Shown one piece after another: positions 33,148 through 39,943 of a stretch of DNA of 64,000 bases. Position 1 is the stretch's first letter; every line of letters begins with the position of its first letter. Source of the DNA: Anaerolineales bacterium (GTDB lineage: Bacteria > Chloroflexota > Anaerolineae > Aggregatilineales > UBA2796); assembly GCA_015075625.1 (NCBI GenBank), contig JABTTZ010000001.1, forward strand, positions 1,240,001-1,304,000, written 5' to 3'. The notes beneath the pieces are model-generated. The model had not been told where the DNA came from. It saw nothing but the letters and a program-made list of their open reading frames with translations, and did no database searches. The position numbers and the translations under genes are program-made.

Positions 33148-34578
33148 ATGAACGCCAAAGACGCTTGGTTAGCAACGCTTGGACAACTGCAAATCCAACT
33201 GAGCCGTGCCACCTATGATACGTGGCTGCGACGGGCAGATTTCTTCGCCTATGAGGATGGGCGCTTTGTTGTCAGTGTACCAAGCGGCTTTGCCCGCGAT
33301 TGGATTGAGCGTCATCTTCAGCCTTCCATTGCCCAAACGCTAGGCAAACTCCTTCGCCAGCCGATTGATTTTCAGGTGATCGTCTACGATCCCGCCGCCG
33401 AGAACACCGATTCAGACGAAACGTTCCCCCTTTTCCACTATGCGCAGCGCCTAGCCGAGCCGCAGGGAGAAAACCGAGGGGAGGCGATTCATCCCGACTA
33501 TACTTTTGAACGATTCGTCAGTGGGAGCAGCAACCATTACGCCTATCTTCTGGCACAAGCCGCCGCCGAGGGGACGCTCAATGGGCAGGGGTCTATTCTT
33601 TTGCAAGGGGCAATGGGTGTTGGCAAGACTCACCTTTTGCAAGCGATCACCCATCGGGCAGTGGCGCGGGGATTGCAAGTGGTTTACCTCTCAGCCGAGG
33701 CGTTCACCTCAGAACTTATCGGGGCGATTCGCTCAAACGGGTCGGGTGGGGCTGCCTTCCGCGAGAAATTTCGCACGGCAGATATGGTGCTGATTGATGA
33801 TCTGCAATTTGTCGAAGCGAAAGACAGCACCCAAAGCGAACTTGTCGCCATTTGGGATGTGCTGCGCAACCGAGGCAAGACGATGATCTTTGCCGCAGAC
33901 CGCCTCCCCTGTGATATGGCGAAACTCAGCCGCGATGCCCGCAGTCGCTTTCAATCTGGACCGATTGCCGCCTTAGAACTGCCCGATTATGCCCTAAGAG
34001 AGGCAATTATCGCCGCAAAGAGCGCCGAACGAACCGTAAATCTCCCCTCGGCAGTAGCGGCGATCCTCGCTGAACGCCTTACGGGAAGCGTCCGCGACCT
34101 GAACAGCGCTGTTGATCAACTGGCAACCTTCAGCACGCTGACCAAGCAAGCGGTGGGGATGGCGGATGCTGAGCGGGTTCTACGGGTGCTAGGGGTTGGT
34201 ACAAGCGACGAGGTAGGTCTTTCCCACAGGGGGGAAACGCCCACCTTGACGGCGATTTTGAACGCCACTGCCGATCATTTCCATCTCTCCCTAAGTGATC
34301 TTGCCAGCCGGACGCGGACGAAGCACATTGCCTTAGCGCGGCAGATCGCCATGTACCTTGCCCGTGAGGACGGGGGCATTTCCCTTCCAGAAATTGGCGA
34401 GGCGCTCGGTGGGCGGGATCACAGCACGGTGGTGCATGGCTGCACTCGTGCGGCTGAATTGGTAGCGAGGGATGCTGCCTTTGCCCGCGATATTGCCGAT
34501 GTTCGGGCGCGGTATGGGCGCCTCACGGCGACCCAAGAGCCTGTCCCTGTACGGGTGAAAGAGCGTTGGCGACGCTAG
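33148..34578 (+). CDS. dnaA: Chromosomal replication initiator DnaA (divergent)
   Basis: 476 residues with all four DnaA parts. Domain I AWLATLGQLQIQLSRATYDTW; a linker (about 85-112); AAA+ domain from YTFERFVSGSSNHYAY with Walker A G154-AMGV-GKT161 and Walker B LID217D218LQF; sensor/arginine-finger region ARSRFQSGP; domain IV with GGRDHSTVVHGC, the DNA-binding signature. Several usually invariant stretches are altered: the lid region reads AADRLPCDMAKLSRDARSRF where SDRPPKDIxxLEERLRSRFxWGL is usual. No dnaN or recF is adjacent. It could be the main initiator or a second DnaA-like copy. Flanked by inverted R1 repeats. Confidence 0.9.
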   Translation: MNAKDAWLATLGQLQIQLSRATYDTWLRRADFFAYEDGRFVVSVPSGFARDWIERHLQPSIAQTLGKLLRQPIDFQVIVYDPAAENTDSDETFPLFHYAQRLAEPQGENRGEAIHPDYTFERFVSGSSNHYAYLLAQAAAEGTLNGQGSILLQGAMGVGKTHLLQAITHRAVARGLQVVYLSAEAFTSELIGAIRSNGSGGAAFREKFRTADMVLIDDLQFVEAKDSTQSELVAIWDVLRNRGKTMIFAADRLPCDMAKLSRDARSRFQSGPIAALELPDYALREAIIAAKSAERTVNLPSAVAAILAERLTGSVRDLNSAVDQLATFSTLTKQAVGMADAERVLRVLGVGTSDEVGLSHRGETPTLTAILNATADHFHLSLSDLASRTRTKHIALARQIAMYLAREDGGISLPEIGEALGGRDHSTVVHGCTRAAELVARDAAFARDIADVRARYGRLTATQEPVPVRVKERWRR

Positions 34579-34591
34579 AAGAACGCCTATT

Positions 34592-34751
34592 GCAGTACCC
34601 TCACTGGTTGGACGGCAACCAGCCTTCTTACAAGAAGGGCGGGCGTCGTTCGTTTACCCCGTGATCGTCACTGCCTAAGCCATTGGTAATTATGTCGTGA
34701 TATGTGGGGCTGTCAATCATTAGGGGGTCAATCTCCTTGAAAAATGCTGTA
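34592..34751 (+). repeat. Dispersed repeat R1, copy C
   Basis: Starts 13 bp after the dnaA stop. Has the cleanest hairpins: CTGGTTG-GACGG-CAACCAG and CCTTCTT-AC-AAGAAGG. Orientation opposite to copy B, so the two bracket dnaA as inverted repeats with GCAGTACC ends facing inward. Confidence 0.92.
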
Positions 34752-34756
34752 AGCTC

Positions 34757-34815
34757 ATGATCCCGCCGCTAAAACAGCGGGCTGAAAGCAGCCACCCCTG
34801 CGGGGCTTGGAAAGC
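34757..34815 (-). repeat. Repeat family R2 copy (inverted)
   Basis: On the minus strand it reads TTTCCAAGCCCCGCAGGGG then TGGCTGCTTTCAGCCCGCTG and TTTTAGCGGCGGG, matching the R2 copies at 60157 and 60268. Confidence 0.75.
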
Positions 34816-34817
34816 CC

Positions 34818-34898
34818 CCCCTCACCCCGTCAACAGAGAGAGGGAATGCATTCTCCCCCTCTCCTCGCTTGCGTGGGAGAGGGGCTAGGGGTGAGGGG
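34818..34898. repeat. Long hairpin with CCCCTCACCCC/GGGGTGAGGGG arms
   Basis: Outer 11-bp perfect arms, with an inner CCCCTCTCC/GGGAGAGGGG stem between 34856 and 34884. Same sequence style as the hairpins at 44503, 51388 and 53170. Confidence 0.7.
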
Positions 34899-35035
34899 TT
34901 CTGACCCAAAAACCGTCAACACCGCCAAGTTGGTCACTTTTGTATTTACCCCTTCTTGGCAGATGTTCCTTTTTCTAATTGCGGACACGCCGCTTTAGCG
35001 GCGGGCGGGTTAGCAAGAGGGCGATGCTGCGGACT

Positions 35036-35911
35036 TCAGACGATCTCTAAGACAGGTTTTAGCGGGAGCATGACCCGTTCCCGCTCTTTGAAGGTAGCAA
35101 GGCTTGTCACCCCGTGCTTCTCGAAAAGCCCTTCCACCACATCGCGGTGGTAGCCCACTTGGGAGGGGTTGTGCGAATCGGAACTGAAGGTGAAGGGAAT
35201 GCCCATCGCGTGGGCTTGGGCAATCATCCGCACTGTTGGAAAAGGATCGGTGGTCATTTTGCGGTAGCCAGAGGTGTTGATCTCTAGGCAAGCGCCCGCC
35301 TCCCGAATGGCTGCCAACGCCTGATCTTGAAGGGCGTCTAAGTCCACCGGAAAGGGTTTGGGGGCATATGCCATGATTGCCGAGGTGTGGGCGAGAAAAT
35401 CGAACAACCCGCTCTGCGCAGATTTTTCCACCAAGCGGTAATACTCGCGGTATTCCCCTACCACATCCCGAACATCGCGCCAGCGGCTGAGGTCATAAAC
35501 GTTCTTGCCAAAGACATAATGGACAGACCCGATCACATAGTCGAAAGGGTATTTGGCAAGGAGAGCGTGGTAGGTATCCTCCATCCCTTCGACGTAATCA
35601 CATTCCAAGCCAAGCCGGACGGCGATCTGCCCCTCGTATTTCGCTTTAAGAGCGAGAATCTCTGTCACATAGCCATCTAGCTCACTTTTTGCCATTGCCG
35701 TATTCGGCATCGGATCATCGCCATCAAGCCAGTAAATCGGGCTGTGGTCAGAGATTCCGATCTCTGTCATCCCTTTTTCCAGCGCGGCGCGAATGTAGTC
35801 TTCGATACTTCCCTGTGCGTGACCGCAGCGGGCATTATGGGTGTGGTAATCTACCGTGATCAGATGGTGTTGAAGTGGTTTTTGGAACATCTTTCGCCAG
35901 TATTTGAACAT
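35036..35911 (-). CDS. PHP-domain histidinol-phosphatase (HisJ/HisK type)
   Basis: 291 residues. PHP metal motifs: VDYHTHNARCGHAQG (HxH), GISDHSP, GLECDYVEG, VIGSVHYV and SSDSHNPSQVG. This arrangement is that of histidinol-phosphate phosphatases of the polymerase-and-histidinol-phosphatase fold, which release histidinol in histidine synthesis; other phosphoesters are possible because no his genes are near. An in-frame ATG seven codons downstream (35890) is a possible start. Confidence 0.85.
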   Translation of the reverse strand: MFKYWRKMFQKPLQHHLITVDYHTHNARCGHAQGSIEDYIRAALEKGMTEIGISDHSPIYWLDGDDPMPNTAMAKSELDGYVTEILALKAKYEGQIAVRLGLECDYVEGMEDTYHALLAKYPFDYVIGSVHYVFGKNVYDLSRWRDVRDVVGEYREYYRLVEKSAQSGLFDFLAHTSAIMAYAPKPFPVDLDALQDQALAAIREAGACLEINTSGYRKMTTDPFPTVRMIAQAHAMGIPFTFSSDSHNPSQVGYHRDVVEGLFEKHGVTSLATFKERERVMLPLKPVLEIV

Positions 35912-35946
35912 GCTTTGGGAGTGTTTAGGCTAACCTCGCGGGCGGG

Positions 35947-36708
35947 TTAGATTTTCAGCGCGATCAGTTGGTTTACCACGTCGCGCAAGATGTGTTCAGG
36001 CAAAGCCCCAACCTCTTGCCCAACGATCTTTCCATTTTTGACAAACATCATCGTCGGAATGCTCATGATCCGAAATGATTGGGAGAGGGCAGGATTGGCG
36101 TCCACATCGACCTTCGCAATTTTTATTTTGCCTGCGAATTCGGCTGCCAGTTTATCCAAAATAGGGGCAACCTGACGGCACGGACCGCACCATTCTGCCC
36201 AAAAATCAACCATCACCGGCAGCGTGCTTTTGAGCACCTCTTGCTCAAAGGTCGCATCAGTCACGGTAACAGGTTTTGTCTGAAGCGCCTTTGAGGTGTT
36301 TTCTGCGGCGGCAGGGCTAGGCATATCAACTGCCTTCATCGCCCCGTTCCCTTTGGTGGCTTTGGCGGGCGCGTGAGGCAAAAGCAGATCCACCATGCCG
36401 GGAATATCCGTTGCCCAGGGGCGGCTGCGACGCCCAAGCGATTCCCCCTTCACGAGGGCGATCAGAATTGGGTGCTTGCCTAGCTCAAAGCGTTCGGCAA
36501 GCTCTGGCGCACGGGCGGCGTCGGCGGTAACAACGAGAATACGCCCGGCGTGGGTCTTTGCCGTATTCGTCAATTCTGTCTTCACATCGGTACGCAGCGT
36601 CTCGCCGTTCCACAAATAAAGCAAGACAGGCAGTTCAGAGGTTAGGTAGGTTTCCAGTTCGGTGCTGCTGGCAACCAGAAGCGGCGTATCCGCATAAGCT
36701 ACAGTCAT
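35947..36708 (-). CDS. Tandem thioredoxin-fold protein
   Basis: 253 residues with two thioredoxin-like domains. The C-terminal one (about 145-253) is a complete thioredoxin with WAEWCGPCRQVAPIL and the cis-Pro in IMSIPTMMFVKNG. The N-terminal one (about 10-110) has the fold's pattern but WNGETLRTDV where WCxxC would be, so it is redox-inactive. A Pro/Ala-rich linker joins them. ATG 36708 is preferred to 36723. No signal peptide: cytoplasmic. The 1.4-kb-distant sulfide operon may use it, but the gap argues for separate transcription. Confidence 0.9.
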   Translation of the reverse strand: MTVAYADTPLLVASSTELETYLTSELPVLLYLWNGETLRTDVKTELTNTAKTHAGRILVVTADAARAPELAERFELGKHPILIALVKGESLGRRSRPWATDIPGMVDLLLPHAPAKATKGNGAMKAVDMPSPAAAENTSKALQTKPVTVTDATFEQEVLKSTLPVMVDFWAEWCGPCRQVAPILDKLAAEFAGKIKIAKVDVDANPALSQSFRIMSIPTMMFVKNGKIVGQEVGALPEHILRDVVNQLIALKI

Positions 36709-36732
36709 CAGTACATCCCCCATACGTTATAC

Positions 36733-36761
36733 ACTATACAGCAGCCGATAGCGGCTGTTTT
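36733..36761 (-). promoter_or_regulatory. Thioredoxin-gene promoter with palindrome in the spacer
   Basis: On the minus strand -10 TATAGT (36738-36733) and a weak -35 AAAACA (36761-36756), 17 bp apart. A palindrome CAGCCG-ATAG-CGGCTG (36742-36757) fills the spacer and could be an operator. Confidence 0.4.
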
Positions 36762-37100
36762 AGGTGCATTTTCTCTACTATGGACAGGTTGTGCGTGGAT
36801 TTTATTACAATCTTAGCTGATGGTTTACCGAAACGCCAGAGGGAGTTTGGCGCGGAAGGGCACACAGGATGGGGGCGAAAACCAGCCCATTTGTCACGTC
36901 AAACCCTCATCCCTTCGCCCACAGAATGTCTTGCCATTCCCGGTGTACGGGGTGGGGTTAGGGTTTTCAAGCCCCGCAGGGGCGGTGCCCGCTGCTTTAG
37001 CGTCGGGCAACCCCGTGTGGTCGCCCCTACGGAGAGGCGAGGCGTGGCGGATAGGGAATACTTTACCTATCTTCTTGACGGACTACTAGGCTTGACCTAA

Positions 37101-37127
37101 CCGCTGTTCATCTGTTCCAGATAGCGG
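37101..37127 (-). terminator. Hairpin at the end of the sulfide operon
   Basis: On the minus strand CCGCT-ATCTG-GAA-CAGAT-(GAAC)-AGCGG, a 10-bp stem with one 4-nt bulge, starting 1 bp after the dsrE-like stop. No T-run follows; probable 3' end structure. Confidence 0.5.
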
Positions 37128-37128
37128 C

Positions 37129-37653
37129 TTAAACAAACAATAGTTGGGCGTTTTCCGAGAGTTCCATAAAGGTCATTGCCCCAATAACCTCCACGCCCTC
37201 AATCAAGTCCTCTTTCGTCAGTTTCATCATGTCCATCGACATTTGGCAGCCATAGACATGAGCGCCGGAGTCAATCAAGGTCTGCATAAACTCGCGGGGG
37301 GGTGGGAAATCAAGTTTTTCAATATCCCGTTTCATCATGTTCGTAGCAACCTGCGACATGCCCGGCAGCCCGCCGATGATCGTCGGGATGGGGAACGAGG
37401 GGTTGCCCACCGTTGCCAGATGCAGGTGGTCAATCTTCTTCTCGGTGATGCAATCCAGACCCCAAAAGGTGTAGAATAGGTCAACCTCAATGCCGCTCAT
37501 ACGGGCAGCATTCGCCAAAATCATGGGCGGGTAAGCCATATCCAACGCCCCCTTCGAGACGATGATGCACAGCTTACGGGCGGGTTTCTTTTCCGTGTGG
37601 GGCATCTCTGCGACGGCGGGTTGGTCAATGTCGTCAACCGGATAGGTGATCAT
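37129..37653 (-). CDS. DsrE/DsrF-like sulfur-carrier family protein (DsrE2-type)
   Basis: 174 residues. After a variable N-terminus (1-25) comes KLCIIVSKGALDMAYPPMILANAARMSG, the DsrE fold, then LFYTFWGLDCITEK and AHVYGC136QMSMDMM with the conserved cysteine that carries persulfide in DsrE2/DrsE-like proteins. No membrane helix, unlike many DsrE2 proteins. Last gene of an arsR-sqr-dsrC-dsrE operon; likely accepts sulfane sulfur made by the quinone reductase. Confidence 0.85.
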   Translation of the reverse strand: MITYPVDDIDQPAVAEMPHTEKKPARKLCIIVSKGALDMAYPPMILANAARMSGIEVDLFYTFWGLDCITEKKIDHLHLATVGNPSFPIPTIIGGLPGMSQVATNMMKRDIEKLDFPPPREFMQTLIDSGAHVYGCQMSMDMMKLTKEDLIEGVEVIGAMTFMELSENAQLLFV

Positions 37654-37700
37654 GAGCGTATCTCCTCATCTAAAATGGACATCTTGCCAGCGGCGTGCGG

Positions 37701-38015
37701 TCAAATGCAGCCGGTAGGTTTCTTCAAGCCAGCGATCTTGGCGACTATTTTTGCCGGACCGCCTGGGAACAGTTGGTAAATTTCTTTGGTATCCACCCCG
37801 CTGTTTTTCGTGATCTTCCGCAGCGTGGGTGATTCGCCCGTCGTGTCGTATTCCTTGCGGGCAAAGCGAATGACCTGCCAATGGCGCTCGGTGAGCGTAA
37901 TTCCTTCACGGGCAGCTAAGAATTCGCCAATTTCTGGCGTCCAATTGTGGGCGTCTGCCAAATACCCTTCTGGATCAAAGCGAAGGGTTGTCTCATTATC
38001 GTGTATGGCAGTCAT
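37701..38015 (-). CDS. DsrC/TusE-like sulfur-transfer protein
   Basis: 104 residues with the family core FDPEGYLADAHNWTPEIGEFLAAREGI, HWQVIRFARKEY and the C-terminal arm IAGLKKPTGC103I. The penultimate cysteine (CysA) is present. The second arm cysteine of true DsrC, ten residues earlier, is Ala here (IVAKIAG for the usual GACKIAG), so this is a single-cysteine, TusE-like form. It probably relays persulfide rather than acting with dissimilatory sulfite reductase; no dsrAB is present in the window. Confidence 0.88.
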   Translation of the reverse strand: MTAIHDNETTLRFDPEGYLADAHNWTPEIGEFLAAREGITLTERHWQVIRFARKEYDTTGESPTLRKITKNSGVDTKEIYQLFPGGPAKIVAKIAGLKKPTGCI

Positions 38016-38053
38016 GATCGTCTCTCCTCATCGTTTCATTTGTTTGACCGCAT

Positions 38054-39301
38054 CTAATTAGGACTCGTGGTAAGCTGCTTCCCCGCAAGGCTCATCTGTG
38101 TTGGAATGGGAAGTGGTCTGCCATGCAGCAGCATATGCCAGTAGACCCACTTGAAAGCTAACTTGCCCATGTGGTTGATCCGTGCCTCTTTCAGAAGGGG
38201 CATTGGACCCACCCCCGACAGCGGGAACATGCCTTCTATGGGTTCAACCTCATAGTTGAAGTCAATTAGAATTGCCTTCCCAAAGCCCGATTCGATAAAG
38301 CAGTTGGCGTGTCCGTCGAAGCTCGGTTGGGGGGCTTTTCCGGTACTATGACGGAGGATGTTTTCCGTCACGGTGTGCAATTGAAAATGAGCGACAGACC
38401 CCGCTTTGGAGGTCGGCACATTGGTAGCATCGCCTATGACCCAGATGTTGTCGTGATCGTTGGCTTGGAGGGTGTGCTTGTTTGTTGGGACAAAGTTCAG
38501 TTCATCGCCTAGACCAGAGCGCCCGATTACAGGATCGCCCATATGGGTGGGGACGCTCACCAGCACATCGTAGGGCAGTTCGCGTCCATCGTAAGCGTGG
38601 ATCGCTTGCTTGCCGGCATCCACCGCGCTGATGTTGAAATCCGCCTCGACATGAATCCCTTTTTCGCTCAACAAATCGCCCAAAACAGCGGCGGCACGCG
38701 GCTTGGTAAACGCGCCGGAAAGCGGTGTGGCATAAACGAGATCAACCTTGTGGCGGATGCCCCGCTTTTGGAAATACCAATCAGCAAGAAAGAGAAACTC
38801 AAGCGGCGCAACGGGGCATTTGATCGGCATTTCCGCCACATTTAACACCAGCCGTCCACCTTGCCACGTTGAAAGAAACGACTGAAGGGCGGCTGCCCCC
38901 GTTGGTGTATAAAAATCAAAGATGGTCTCGTACCACCCCTCGCCCTTCAACCCCTCGGTTTCTTCGGGGTGAATCCCACTGCCCGTCGCAATGACCAATT
39001 CATCATAGTGGAGGGTGCGCCCCCCATCTGCCAAGAGAATCCGGTTGGCGTCTGGCTCAATGCGTTCCACCTCAGAAAAAATGACCTCCACCGTCTTGGG
39101 GAGAAAATTCTTTTTGGGCTTCACCACATCAGCGGGCTGGTAGATGCCAAAGGGGATAAACAAAAACCCCGGTTGGTAGTAGTGAGTCTCATCACGGTCA
39201 ATAACGATGATCCGCCATTCGTCATGGTTAAGCTGGCGGGACATCCGGTTAGCAACCATCGTGCCGCCTGTGCCACCCCCCAAAATAATCAATGTTTTCA
39301 T
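38054..39301 (-). CDS. sqr: Sulfide:quinone oxidoreductase-like flavoprotein
   Basis: 415 residues, two-dinucleotide-domain flavoprotein. FAD loop LIILGGGTGGTMVANRM, then HYYQPGFLFIPFGIYQP, VIATGSGIHPEETEG, and C-terminal IWVIGDATNVPTSKAGSVAHFQ. SQRs oxidise sulfide to sulfane sulfur and pass electrons to quinone. Cysteines are at KCPVAPLEF (the conserved central position) and NCFIES; the third usual cysteine is not evident, so the type is unclear. Amphipathic C-terminus fits membrane attachment. Starts 12 bp after arsR. Confidence 0.85.
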   Translation of the reverse strand: MKTLIILGGGTGGTMVANRMSRQLNHDEWRIIVIDRDETHYYQPGFLFIPFGIYQPADVVKPKKNFLPKTVEVIFSEVERIEPDANRILLADGGRTLHYDELVIATGSGIHPEETEGLKGEGWYETIFDFYTPTGAAALQSFLSTWQGGRLVLNVAEMPIKCPVAPLEFLFLADWYFQKRGIRHKVDLVYATPLSGAFTKPRAAAVLGDLLSEKGIHVEADFNISAVDAGKQAIHAYDGRELPYDVLVSVPTHMGDPVIGRSGLGDELNFVPTNKHTLQANDHDNIWVIGDATNVPTSKAGSVAHFQLHTVTENILRHSTGKAPQPSFDGHANCFIESGFGKAILIDFNYEVEPIEGMFPLSGVGPMPLLKEARINHMGKLAFKWVYWHMLLHGRPLPIPTQMSLAGKQLTTSPN

Positions 39302-39313
39302 GGCATTTTTCCT

Positions 39314-39664
39314 CTAATTGGCGTTCTCTAAGGGAATCACCCTACGCGCCAATGTCACTTGGTTTTGCAGTTGTTCTGCCAAGACCGTTCGCAGCAAATC
39401 CAGGGCGGCAATCACGCGGCTATCCTTGAGGACGTAATAGACCATTTGCCCATCCCGTTGGGCGCAGACTATGTCCCGATCCTTTAGGACTTTCAGGTGG
39501 CGCGACACTGTTGGCTGTGGAAGGCTGAGCAGATCGGACAATTCGCTGACATTGCGGATACCCTCTGCCAGCGCATAAAGAAGCAAAATCCGGTTTGGGT
39601 CGGCAAGGGCATTGCAAATTTGAGCATGAAGTTGGGCAACTTCTTCGCGTAAGGTTGTTTTCAT
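39314..39664 (-). CDS. ArsR-family repressor, likely sulfide/persulfide responsive
   Basis: 116 residues. Winged helix: ALADPNRILLLYALAEGIRNV, ELSDLLSLPQPTVSRHLKVLKDRDIV, DGQMVYYVL. Two cysteines, C17 (QICNALADP) and C67 (DIVCAQRDG), could form the sensing disulfide or polysulfide link known from SqrR/BigR regulators, though positions are not identical. As first gene of the operon it would control itself and sqr-dsrC-dsrE. Direct repeats just upstream are candidate operators. Confidence 0.9.
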   Translation of the reverse strand: MKTTLREEVAQLHAQICNALADPNRILLLYALAEGIRNVSELSDLLSLPQPTVSRHLKVLKDRDIVCAQRDGQMVYYVLKDSRVIAALDLLRTVLAEQLQNQVTLARRVIPLENAN

Positions 39665-39694
39665 GGGTGTCCCTGACCGTTTCCGCCTATCTAC

Positions 39695-39728
39695 CTATTC
39701 ATCTATCCATATATCACTATCTATTCAT
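39695..39728 (-). promoter_or_regulatory. Direct repeats, candidate ArsR operator
   Basis: ATGAATAG occurs twice on the minus strand (39702-39695 and 39728-39721), each within a longer (G)ATGAATAGxTAGAT-like context, 26 bp apart, in an unusually AT-rich block starting 30 bp upstream of arsR. Confidence 0.45.
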
Positions 39729-39779
39729 ACTTTATGACGGTAGGCAAATTGGAGGGAGTGCCTTCTGTCACGGTTGCTG

Positions 39780-39795
39780 TGTGACAAAATTCACA
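39780..39795. promoter_or_regulatory. CRP/FNR-type palindrome
   Basis: TGTGA-CAAAAT-TCACA: exact match to the two half-sites of the CRP consensus with N6 spacing. Lies 116 bp upstream of arsR and 149 bp upstream of the divergent hybrid kinase, so either gene could be its target. Confidence 0.6.
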
Positions 39796-39943
39796 AGATG
39801 GATGTGGGGCGAGAAGTGAGGGATTCGTTAAGAAACATCCTCTGGTTGGTGGGCGGATAACTCGGTACACTCTGTAGGTATCAGGTGTCATCCGCAAAGG
39901 CTGTCTAACCACACCATCACAACCACGAAGGGGAGAGTCCACC

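Larger units (their letters stand above)
34579..35035. other. Repeat-filled intergenic region after dnaA
   Basis: Contains R1 copy C, an inverted R2 copy, a long hairpin (34818-34898) and a short palindrome CGCCGCT-TT-AGCGGCG near 34988. No gene recognised. Confidence 0.7.
36709..37128. other. Gene-free stretch between thioredoxin gene and sulfide operon
   Basis: 420 bp. Contains the thioredoxin promoter, a variant R2 unit (36972-37032: TTTTCAAGCCCCGCAGGGG, then CTGCTTTAGCGTCGGGC) and a hairpin (37101-37127). Nothing coding was recognised. Confidence 0.6.

Noticed and set aside
37701-38015. True dissimilatory DsrC.
   Set aside because: The second arm cysteine is absent and no dsrAB genes are nearby, so a TusE-like carrier is the better reading.
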